DNA of 39,943 nt from CAYVUV01 sp964455095 (GTDB taxonomy: Bacteria; Desulfobacterota; Binatia; HRBIN30; CADEER01), in the NCBI GenBank assembly GCA_964455095.1, contig CAYVUV010000361.1:1-39943 (forward strand), read 5' to 3'. The position numbers and the translations under genes were made by a program. A model generated the notes under the pieces. The model worked only from the letters and a program-made list of their open reading frames with translations. It did not search any database and was not told where the DNA came from. This document shows, in pieces, positions 32,346-39,943 of the stretch; positions within the stretch are counted from its first letter, which is position 1; every line of letters starts with the position of its first letter.

Positions 32346-33190
32346 CAGGGGGGCGGTGGCAGCTCGTGTGTCTGGACGGTCGGGTCGGCGATCAGCACTT
32401 CCTCGATGCGATCGAGGTCGGCGCTCGGGCGCACGACGGCGACCTGCAGCAGACCGCGGTGGCGACGCGAGACCTCGACGACCTCTCCGACGACCAGGCC
32501 CTTGGGGAAAATGCCGTCGAGTCCCGACGTGACCACTCGATCGCCCACGGCGACGTCCTCATCGCGCTTGAGGTAGTTCATGTGGCACCCCTCTTCTTGC
32601 GCGCCTTGGACGATGCCGCGGGCGCGGGTGCGCTGGACGATGGCGTCGATGCCGCTGTTGTGGTCGGTCAGTAGCATGACGCGCGACGCCGTGCGGCTCA
32701 CTTCGACGATTTGTCCCACCACCCCTTGCGGCGACAACACCGCCAGCCCGCGCCGCACGCCGTCGCGCTCGCCGCGATCGATGGTCAGGGTACGGAACCA
32801 CGGCAACGGGTCGCGCGCAATGATGCGTGCGCCGTAGACCGGACCGTCGAGCGTGGCGCGAAACTGCAGCAGGTCGCCGAGGCGCTTGTTGGCCTGCTCC
32901 AGCTCGGCCATGCGCACGACCTCGCCCTGGAGCTGCGCCAGGTGTTCGCGCAGCCGCACATTGTCGCGCCGGGTGTCGATGAGGTTGACGTACCCGTACC
33001 ATCCCTGCCGGACCCCGCTGCGCAGCCACGTGAAGCCGTTCTGGAACGGGGCGAGACCGTCGAGCAGAATGTGCGCGATGGGATCCCGGTACGGGAGCGA
33101 GCGGCGACTGACGGAGAACAGCAGCAGGGACGCCAGCAGCAAGCACCCGGAGGTCAGGAAAAGCCGGTTTCTCCGAATGAACTCCAGCAT
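32345..33190 (-). CDS. mreC: Rod-shape-determining protein MreC
   Basis: 281 aa. One N-terminal membrane helix (11-26) is followed by a coiled coil (about 70-108, with LREHLAQLQGEVVRMAELEQ) and two beta-barrel-like domains. Signatures are PWFRTLTIDRGERDGVRRGLAVLSPQG, GQIVEVSRTASRVMLLTDHNSGIDA and the GDRVVTSGLDGIFPKGL segment. It forms periplasmic filaments that activate PBP2. The C-terminus ends in a proline run. It starts 61 bases after mreB and overlaps mreD by one base. Confidence 0.96.
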   Translation of the reverse strand: MLEFIRRNRLFLTSGCLLLASLLLFSVSRRSLPYRDPIAHILLDGLAPFQNGFTWLRSGVRQGWYGYVNLIDTRRDNVRLREHLAQLQGEVVRMAELEQANKRLGDLLQFRATLDGPVYGARIIARDPLPWFRTLTIDRGERDGVRRGLAVLSPQGVVGQIVEVSRTASRVMLLTDHNSGIDAIVQRTRARGIVQGAQEEGCHMNYLKRDEDVAVGDRVVTSGLDGIFPKGLVVGEVVEVSRRHRGLLQVAVVRPSADLDRIEEVLIADPTVQTHELPPPP

Positions 33191-33251
33191 GCCCGGTGGT
33201 CAGCCGCTCACACGGTCGACGGCACCCCGGGCCGCGCACCGCGCTGGTGGC

Positions 33252-34286
<1,035 letters not shown>

Positions 34287-34385
34287 GTTGGATGGGCCGC
34301 CGTATTCACTCGGAGAAATGCGATGAGATGATCGCGCCGTGCGTACCAGAATTCAGATAGCAGGGCAAGGTGAGCGGCGGGGAAG

Positions 34386-34414
34386 TTGCTTTTGTGAAGG
34401 GGCTTCACTATCGT
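34386..34414 (+). promoter_or_regulatory. Candidate promoter of the PpiD-like gene with internal dyad
   Basis: TTGCTT (34386-34391) and TATCGT (34409-34414) are 17 bases apart. The spacer is nearly filled by the dyad GTGAAG-GGG-CTTCAC (34394-34408), a perfect 6-bp inverted repeat. Transcription would begin near 34421, just before TAGGAG (34424-34429). Operator function is inference. Confidence 0.45.
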
Positions 34415-34438
34415 GCCGCCCTTTAGGAGTCGTAAGCC

Positions 34439-36337
34439 GTGTTAGATTCACTGCGCAAGAACGCCACCAGTTCGCCGGTGGTGAAGTTCATCTTCGGGGC
34501 CATCGTCGTGGTCTTCATCTTCTTCGGGGTCGGCACCGTCGGAGTGGACGAGACGCAAGTGGTCGCACGGGTGAACGATACCGTCATCTCCAGCAAGGAG
34601 TTCGAACGCTCGTACTCCAACCTGGTGCGCGCCTACCGCGACGCCTACCCGCAGGGGCTGCCGGCGGAGCTGATGCGCCAGCAAGTCCTCGATCAGCTCA
34701 TCAACGCCCAGCTGTTGACCCAGGAGGCCGACCGCCTCGGACTGCGGGTCGAGGAGGATGAGCTGCGCCAGTCGATCGCGGCCATGCCGGACTTTCAGGT
34801 CGACGGGCAGTTCAACAAGGACCAGTACGTGCGCGTGCTGCAACTCAACGCGCTCAAGCCGTCTGATTTCGAGGACCGCCAGCGCGAGTCGCTCCTGCTG
34901 ACCAAGCTTCAGGAGCTCGTTCGCTCCGGTGTGCACGTCAGCGACGAAGAGGTGCGCGAGCGCTACAATTACGAGAACGAGCGCGTCGTGCTGCGCTTCG
35001 TGAGGCTGAGCCCCGATGATTTCCTCGCCGAGATGGCGATAAGCGACGACGAGTCGATTGCCTACCTCGCCGCGCACCAGGATGAGTTCCGCGAGCCCGA
35101 ACGGGCGCGCATCAGCTATGTCGCGTTCCGGCCCGAACAGTTTGCCGGCGAGGTCAAGCCGAGCGACGAGGACATTCAGGCCTACTACGAGTCGCACGCC
35201 GCCGCGTACAAGCGCCCGGAAGAAGTGCACGCGCGCCACATTCTGTTCAAGCTGGCGCCCGGCGCCTCGGAAGAGGAGCGCACGGCGGCACGCGCCAAGA
35301 TGACCGAGATCCTCGGCCGTGCGCGTGGCGGCGAAGACTTCGCCGCACTGGCGCAGGCGAACTCGCAGGATACGTCCGCGTCGAGCGGCGGCGACCTCGG
35401 CTTCTTCGCCCGCGGCGTGATGGTCCCGACGTTCGAGCAGGCGGCGTTTGCGCTCGCCCCGGGTGCGATCAGCGACATCGTCGAGAGCCCGTTCGGTCTG
35501 CACATCATCAAGGTCGAAGAGAAGCGCGAGGAACGGACCGAGTCTCTCGACGCGGTGCGCGACTCGATCATCAAGGCCATCCAGACCCAGCGCGGCCGCG
35601 AAGTGGCGTTGCAGCGCGCCGAGCAGGCCCATGAGCGCTTGGGCAAAGGCGAAACGCTGGAGGCCGTGGCCGGGTCGCTGGGGCTGAAGGTGGAGACTCC
35701 GGACCCGTTCGCGCGCAACGAGCCGGTGAGCGGGATCGATCAGAGCCCGCCAGTGGCGGAGATGGTCTTCGAGACCGACCGCGGACAGATCGGCGACATT
35801 GCCACACTCGAGTCCGGCTACGTGGTGTTCCGTGTCGACGAGCGCATCGCGACGCACGTGCCTTCGTTCGAGATGGCGCACGACCGCGTCGAGGAGGCGG
35901 TGCGACTGTCGCGGGCCAAGGCCGCGGCGAAGGCCCGTGCCGAGGAGCTGCTCACAAAGCTGAAGGAACAGAAGGACATCGACGCCCTGGCTACGGCGGA
36001 ACACTTGACGGTCGCAGAGACCGACCCCGTCGGCCGGCTCGGCGGCTTCGTTCCGCCGCTCGGCAATGCCCCCGCCTTGAAGGAAGCCGCGTTCCGCCTG
36101 ACGAAGGAGGCGCCCGTGGCTCCCGCCGTGTACGACGTCGACGGCGACGTGGTCATTGCCGTCCTCAAGGAACGCCAGCCGCCGGACCTCGGCAAGTTCG
36201 ATGACGAGAAGGGCCCACTGAAGGAACGCATCCGCCGCCAGAACGAAGCGAGCGCCGTGCAACAGTTCGTCACCCAGCTGAAGGGAAAGGCCCAGATTGA
36301 GCTGGGCAAGGCCTACCCGGTGCCGGCCGGCCAGTAG
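34439..36337 (+). CDS. ppiD: PpiD-like membrane-anchored periplasmic foldase (SurA_N plus parvulin)
   Basis: 632 aa, the size of PpiD. A short cytoplasmic tail and one membrane helix (about 13-36) put the rest in the periplasm. A SurA_N-type chaperone domain follows (VVARVNDTVISSKEFERSY, LPAELMRQQVLDQLINAQLL), and one parvulin rotamase domain at about 262-362 (EVHARHILFKLAPG, FAALAQANSQDTSASSGGDLGFF, SPFGLHIIKVEE). A further helical and beta region (390-632) resembles the C-terminal part of PpiD. It assists folding of exported and outer-membrane proteins at the Sec translocon exit. GTG 34439 has TAGGAG nine bases before it. It is divergent from mreB. Confidence 0.92.
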   Translation: MLDSLRKNATSSPVVKFIFGAIVVVFIFFGVGTVGVDETQVVARVNDTVISSKEFERSYSNLVRAYRDAYPQGLPAELMRQQVLDQLINAQLLTQEADRLGLRVEEDELRQSIAAMPDFQVDGQFNKDQYVRVLQLNALKPSDFEDRQRESLLLTKLQELVRSGVHVSDEEVRERYNYENERVVLRFVRLSPDDFLAEMAISDDESIAYLAAHQDEFREPERARISYVAFRPEQFAGEVKPSDEDIQAYYESHAAAYKRPEEVHARHILFKLAPGASEEERTAARAKMTEILGRARGGEDFAALAQANSQDTSASSGGDLGFFARGVMVPTFEQAAFALAPGAISDIVESPFGLHIIKVEEKREERTESLDAVRDSIIKAIQTQRGREVALQRAEQAHERLGKGETLEAVAGSLGLKVETPDPFARNEPVSGIDQSPPVAEMVFETDRGQIGDIATLESGYVVFRVDERIATHVPSFEMAHDRVEEAVRLSRAKAAAKARAEELLTKLKEQKDIDALATAEHLTVAETDPVGRLGGFVPPLGNAPALKEAAFRLTKEAPVAPAVYDVDGDVVIAVLKERQPPDLGKFDDEKGPLKERIRRQNEASAVQQFVTQLKGKAQIELGKAYPVPAGQ

Positions 36338-36395
36338 CGCGACGGCGCGCGCCGCCGGCCACTGCGGCGCGATGCAATCGGGCGAAGACGGCTGA

Positions 36396-37211
36396 ATGTC
36401 TTCCGGGGGTGCGCCGCGCGATCCGCCGTCGACGGAGCCGTTTCTCTGGCCTGCCGGCGATCGCGGCTGTCTCCTGGTGCACGGTTTCACCTCGACGCCG
36501 TACGAGATGCGCTTTCTCGGCGAGCGGCTGCACGCGGCGGGGCACAGCGTCTGCGGCGTTCGCCTGGCCGGGCACGCCACGCACATCGATGAGCTCGACG
36601 GGTGTCGCTGGCAGGATTGGGCGCGTTCGGTCGACGAGGGGCTCGCGGCGCTGGCCGCTCACAGCTCGACGGTCGCCGCTATCGGCCTGTCATTGGGCAG
36701 CCTGTTGGTCCTGAATCTGGCCCATGCGCGCGCGCAAAGAATCTCCGCTCTGGTTTTGCTCGCGCCGGCGCTGCTGTTCACCAATCCCTGGCCAGCACGG
36801 CTCGGGCGCGGCGCCGCGCGTGTGCTGCCGATCGTTCCACCGCGCTGGCGACGCGTCGGCAAAGGTGGCAGCGATATCGCCGACCCGGTCGCACGGGCGA
36901 TCCACCCTGGTTACGGCCATCTACCGCTGCGCGCCCTGACACAGATGGTGGCGTTGCAGCGCCATGTCCGGCCCTTGCTGTCGACCGTGCATCAGCCGGC
37001 CATGGCCGCGCACGGTGCGCTCGACCGCACCACGCCGCTGGCCAACCTGACGCTGCTCGAGCGCGAGCTGCCGAATCTGCGCGAGACTCTCGTGCTGCCG
37101 GCCAGCGGGCATGTCCTCACCGTCGATGTCGAGAAGGAGCGCCTCGCCGCCGCAGTGGTGAGCTTTCTCGCTCGCGTGCTCGACGGCGTCTCGCGACCGG
37201 AGCAGACGTGA
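36396..37211 (+). CDS. Alpha/beta-hydrolase esterase (monoacylglycerol-lipase/Est30-like)
   Basis: 271 aa. The fold opens with CLLVHGFTSTPYEMRFLGERL, whose HGF carries the oxyanion hole. The nucleophile is Ser99 in GLSLG, the acid Asp210 in HGALDRTTP and the base His239 in ASGHVLTVD, a complete catalytic triad. The closest architecture is the Est30/thermostable monoglyceride lipase group of carboxylesterases. The protein lacks a signal peptide. It follows the PpiD gene by 58 bases and overlaps the next gene by four bases (GTGA). The natural substrate is unknown. Confidence 0.9.
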   Translation: MSSGGAPRDPPSTEPFLWPAGDRGCLLVHGFTSTPYEMRFLGERLHAAGHSVCGVRLAGHATHIDELDGCRWQDWARSVDEGLAALAAHSSTVAAIGLSLGSLLVLNLAHARAQRISALVLLAPALLFTNPWPARLGRGAARVLPIVPPRWRRVGKGGSDIADPVARAIHPGYGHLPLRALTQMVALQRHVRPLLSTVHQPAMAAHGALDRTTPLANLTLLERELPNLRETLVLPASGHVLTVDVEKERLAAAVVSFLARVLDGVSRPEQT

Positions 37212-37405
37212 ACGGGCCATCGGCCGCCGTCGGGTTGTGCGCGACATGCCGGCACGGGCGGCGCATCGAGAGCCGGCGCGGTTCGGTGTTCATGCTCTGC
37301 GCGCGGGCGCATGACGACCCGCGCTATCCCCGCTACCCGCCGCTGCCGCGCTTTGATTGCCCCGGGTTCGAGCCGGCCTCGGCGCCTTCGGGCGCGGACG
37401 GTTGA
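37208..37405 (+). CDS. Tiny four-cysteine (zinc-ribbon-like) protein of unknown function
   Basis: 65 aa, starting at a GTG that overlaps the preceding stop in GTGA. The larger in-frame reading upstream is a shadow of the esterase. Four cysteines are spaced C-x2-C (11, 14), Cys31 and Cys51, in LCATCRHGRRIESRRGS, MLCARAH and DCPGF. DPRYPRYPPLPRFDCPGFE gives the middle a repeated Pro-Tyr pattern. The cysteines probably hold a zinc ion or an iron centre. I recall similar short proteins in other GC-rich bacteria but know no assigned function. Eight bases later the MATE gene begins, so co-translation is likely. Confidence 0.7.
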   Translation: MNGPSAAVGLCATCRHGRRIESRRGSVFMLCARAHDDPRYPRYPPLPRFDCPGFEPASAPSGADG

Positions 37406-37413
37406 GGCGCGGC

Positions 37414-38781
37414 ATGTCGCATTCAGCCGCGGACACGCCGTCCCTGCCGGCGGCGCCGAGCCTTCTCGCCCAGAGTCCGCTGCGCGCCATCGTCAGCCTG
37501 GCGCTGCCGACGACTGCGGTGATGCTCATCGCCGCCACCTCGAACGCGTTGCACACCTACTTCGTCAGTCGCCTGGGTCCCGACGCCATCGCGGCGGTCT
37601 CGCTGGTGTTTCCCATTTCGCTGATCATGATCACCGTCATGGGCGCCGGCCTCGGCACCGGCGTGTCGTCGGGGATCGCGCGCGCGCTGGGTGGCGGTCG
37701 CAACGCCGAAGCGCGCGCCGTGGCCGAGCACGCCTTCGTGATGACCTTCGTCGCGACGCTGGTGTTCACCGCCGCGCTCGAGCTCGGTGCGGGCGGCTTG
37801 TTTCATGTGATGGGCGGCGAGGGCGAAGTGCTGCGGCTGGCCACGCTGTTCGCGCGCGTGCTGTTCGCCGGGCTCGGCATCACGTTCATGGTCGGCACTT
37901 TCGACAGCCTGATGCGCGGCGAGGGCAATGTCCGCATTCCCGCCATCTGGGCGACGCTGTCACTCGGTCTGCAGATCGCCCTCACGCCCGTGTTCATGTT
38001 CTACGGCGGGCTCGGCCTGATCGGCGCGCCGGTGGCGACGCTGACCGGCCAGTTCATCGGCGCGCTGCCGCGCGCCCGCTACGTCTTCGGCGGGCAGGGC
38101 GTCGTGCATCCGCGTCTGCTGCCGCGCCGGGTGGCCTGGCGCCACTGCGCCGAAATCCTGCGCGTCGGCGTGCCGGCGTCGCTCGCCGCGACGCTCAACT
38201 ATGTCGCGCTCATCGTGCTGACCAGCACCTTCGCCCATTTGGACAGCGCGCATCTCGCCGCCTACGGCCTCGGCACGCGCCTCGATTTTCTGCTGTTCTC
38301 GCTCGGCTACGGCGTGGCGGCCGCGACGCTGACCCTGGTCGGCATGGCGACCGGGGCGGAGCGGCGCGATCTCGTGCAGCAGTACGTGACGCGCACGGTC
38401 GCCGTGGTGCTGGCGCTGGTGGCGGTGCCGGCGTTGCTCGTGACCTGGCGGCCGTCGATCTGGATCGGCATCTTCACCGACGATCCGGCTATCCTCGCCG
38501 TCGGAACGGCTTACTTCCGCATCATCGGCCCGTCCTATTTCTTCTCGGTGACCAGCATGGTGCTGGCGTCGGCGTTCCAGGGCCTCGGCCGCGCCACGCT
38601 GCCGCTGATGATCATGTCGGTGCGCGTCGTGGTCGTCATCGGCGCGGCCGTGTTCATGACCAGCTATCTGCACTACGGAGCGGCGCCGGTGTTCATGCTC
38701 CTGGCCGCCGGCAACGTTCTGTCGTGCGCGGCCATGGCGATGCTGTTTCGCCGCACACTGCGGCGCGCCCTGGCGGCGTGA
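37414..38781 (+). CDS. MATE-family multidrug/solute exporter
   Basis: 455 aa from ATG 37414, with GAGG at 37404-37407; the upstream part of the frame is not needed. Twelve hydrophobic helices in two similar halves. The first half starts SPLRAIVSLALPTTAVMLIAA and has VSRLGPDAIAAVSLVFP, typical of MATE proteins; AALGLGTRLDF-like (AAYGLGTRLDF) opens the second half, with PSYFFSVTSMVLASAFQGLG later. MATE carriers export cationic drugs or metabolites using H+ or Na+. The substrate is unknown. It lies between the small cysteine protein and a DUF882 hydrolase. Confidence 0.93.
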   Translation: MSHSAADTPSLPAAPSLLAQSPLRAIVSLALPTTAVMLIAATSNALHTYFVSRLGPDAIAAVSLVFPISLIMITVMGAGLGTGVSSGIARALGGGRNAEARAVAEHAFVMTFVATLVFTAALELGAGGLFHVMGGEGEVLRLATLFARVLFAGLGITFMVGTFDSLMRGEGNVRIPAIWATLSLGLQIALTPVFMFYGGLGLIGAPVATLTGQFIGALPRARYVFGGQGVVHPRLLPRRVAWRHCAEILRVGVPASLAATLNYVALIVLTSTFAHLDSAHLAAYGLGTRLDFLLFSLGYGVAAATLTLVGMATGAERRDLVQQYVTRTVAVVLALVAVPALLVTWRPSIWIGIFTDDPAILAVGTAYFRIIGPSYFFSVTSMVLASAFQGLGRATLPLMIMSVRVVVVIGAAVFMTSYLHYGAAPVFMLLAAGNVLSCAAMAMLFRRTLRRALAA

Positions 38782-38826
38782 GCGCGCGCAGTTGCCGCCG
38801 CGGCGGCGATCGGCTACCGAGACCTG

Positions 38827-39750
38827 GTGCGTCGCGCCATCACCGCCCTGTTGGCCCTGCTGGTCACCTTTGCCGTCGCTGCGCCGGCGCGCGCCGCGTC
38901 GCGCTTCTTCTTCTCCGGCGACGGCACGCTGGCGATGCACCACGCGCATTTCGACCAGGACCTATCGGTGCGCTACCGCGACAGCGACGGGAACTACGAC
39001 GCGGCGGCGCTGAAGACACTGCGCCACTTCTTTCGCTCGCGGCAGGATGGAGCGGAGGGCGAGGTGTCGCTGCGCCTCATCGAGCTGATCGATTACGTCG
39101 AGGACCGCTATCACCCGGCGCAGATGTCGCTGGTCTCCGGCTATCGCAGCCCCGAGTTCAACGACAGCTTGCGTGGCAAGGGCGCGCGCGCGGCCAAGTC
39201 GTCGCTGCACACCGAGGGGATGGCGGCCGACATTCAGTTCAAGGGGCTCGAGCTGCGCCAGCTCTGGGACGCCCTGCGCGGGCAGCAGATCGGCGGCGTC
39301 GGGCTCTACCGCGCCGACGGCTTTCTCCACCTCGACACCGGGCCGCCGCGGTTCTGGGAGCCGCAGACCTCGAAGGTGGAGAAGAATCTCGCTGCCGACA
39401 ACAAGCGCCTGTTCGCGCGCACCGATTTCGACCGCTACGACCGGCTCGAGGGCGCGATCGTGCGGCTGCACAGCCTGACGGTGCTCCCGGTCGGCATCAA
39501 GCGCAATGCAAAGTTCGGCACCCGGCGCGTCGGGCTGGAGCCGCTGAGCGACGGCGTGCGCCTGGTCGGCGAATGTTACGTCATCGAACGCCCGGCTGAG
39601 CGCTACGAGTTTCGCCTCACCGGCGGCGAGCCGGGCGCCGGGCTCCGGCTGCCGATCGTGTTCGAGACCTGCGCGCCGCTGAGCGGCAAACCGCCACGCC
39701 GGGTGAAGTCGAACGCGATCGAGCGCCTCTCGCCGCCGCCTGCGAAGTGA
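38827..39750 (+). CDS. Exported DUF882/M15-type peptidoglycan-hydrolase-like protein with C-terminal extension
   Basis: 307 aa from GTG 38827 with a weak ribosome site. The signal peptide ends near AARA (about 23). The M15A/YcbK-like core has SGYRSPEFN (104-112), SSLHTEGMAAD (His128, Asp135) and FLHLDTG (His168, Asp170), the zinc ligands and catalytic set of M15 peptidases. E. coli YcbK ends near here (about 180 aa), whereas this protein runs on for another 125 residues that form beta-like strands with two cysteines (GECYV, ETCAP) and a basic, proline-rich end. It is expected in the periplasm, cutting peptidoglycan peptides. The function of the extension is unknown. It is the last gene of the window. 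Confidence 0.88.
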   Translation: MRRAITALLALLVTFAVAAPARAASRFFFSGDGTLAMHHAHFDQDLSVRYRDSDGNYDAAALKTLRHFFRSRQDGAEGEVSLRLIELIDYVEDRYHPAQMSLVSGYRSPEFNDSLRGKGARAAKSSLHTEGMAADIQFKGLELRQLWDALRGQQIGGVGLYRADGFLHLDTGPPRFWEPQTSKVEKNLAADNKRLFARTDFDRYDRLEGAIVRLHSLTVLPVGIKRNAKFGTRRVGLEPLSDGVRLVGECYVIERPAERYEFRLTGGEPGAGLRLPIVFETCAPLSGKPPRRVKSNAIERLSPPPAK

Positions 39751-39943
39751 CGCCGCTGCCCGTTGGATGCCCTGCGACGGGCTTAGGGGCTTTGCACAAA
39801 AACCTTTCACCCCCGATCGTGCCTCTCCCGTCGGGGTCGGAATCGGTATCGGCATCGGAATCGATTCCTCTCCCTGGGATTCCGCGGTTCCTGGCGGATC
39901 GCATCGACACAGGCCGCAATTCATTTCGTTGCCCTCGATCCCG
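39751..39943. other. End-of-window non-coding stretch with a short tandem hexamer
   Basis: No convincing gene is present. At 39836-39865 a six-base unit repeats five times: GTCGGA, ATCGGT, ATCGGC, ATCGGA, ATCGAT. Variants differ mostly in the last base. Such ATCGGN arrays are a common intergenic simple repeat in GC-rich genomes. The region is cut by the window edge, so the next gene is not visible. Confidence 0.55.

Noticed and set aside
34448..36586. A 712-residue minus-strand frame opposite the PpiD-like gene
   Set aside because: Same reason; the plus-strand product has a membrane anchor, SurA_N and parvulin motifs with a good ribosome site.

Overview
This is a GC-rich (roughly two-thirds G+C by eye), densely coded bacterial chromosome segment with about 35 protein genes and no rRNA, tRNA, CRISPR array, integrase or transposase that I can recognise. 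It reads as a Gram-negative (diderm) chromosome. It encodes an elongasome (MreBCD, PBP2, RodA), an ADP-heptose-type sugar kinase, a predicted outer-membrane beta-barrel, a PpiD/SurA-type periplasmic foldase, type IV pilus minor pilins and two proteins with IPTL-CTERM-like sorting tails. The Thr-Pro stalk repeats, CTERM tails and PilX/DUF4900 pilin suggest an uncultured deltaproteobacterium-like lineage (for example Binatota or a related phylum). That assignment is inference from gene content.

Layout. 1-2102 (+): the end of a GT87 membrane glycosyltransferase, then a secreted DUF11 repeat protein with a CTERM-like tail. 2108-7225 (-): ilvD, then a tight set with a secreted-stalk/CREST (ceramidase-like) fusion protein, trmO started at TTG, and an FKBP prolyl isomerase. 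7334-8626 (+): a fused SpmA-SpmB transporter-like protein, followed by a long perfect inverted repeat. 8808-12089 (-): a small Ig-fold lipoprotein, a membrane-anchored GAF protein and a molybdopterin oxidoreductase. 12357-17399 (+): a heptose-phosphate-type GHMP kinase overlapping two GT-C membrane glycosyltransferases, then a second CTERM protein and a strong terminator. 17501-21300 (-): a minor-pilin operon fimT/gspH-pilV-pilW-pilX. 21532-24283 (-): ligA, acylphosphatase, HNH nuclease. 24393-28393 (+): a lipoprotein, a TPR plus beta-barrel protein with Slam-like architecture, a FecR-domain protein and, behind a sigma-54-like promoter, a single-domain response regulator. 28532-28858 (+): thioredoxin. 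28922-34286 (-): mreB-mreC-mreD-mrdA-rodA. 34439-39750 (+): PpiD-like foldase, alpha/beta esterase, a tiny four-cysteine protein, a MATE exporter and a DUF882/M15-like peptidoglycan hydrolase.

Most of the window concerns the cell envelope: wall synthesis and remodelling, outer-membrane protein folding, pili, surface glycosylation and export of lipoproteins or CTERM proteins. The least conventional items are the stalk-CREST fusion (3078-5423), the lipoprotein/TPR-barrel/FecR module (24393-27716), the kinase plus two GT-C enzymes next to a CTERM substrate candidate (12357-17399), and several palindromes sitting inside candidate promoters. I see no complete, obviously new defence or mobile system. 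Gene functions rest on motif recognition from translated sequence. Regulatory calls are by eye and less certain.
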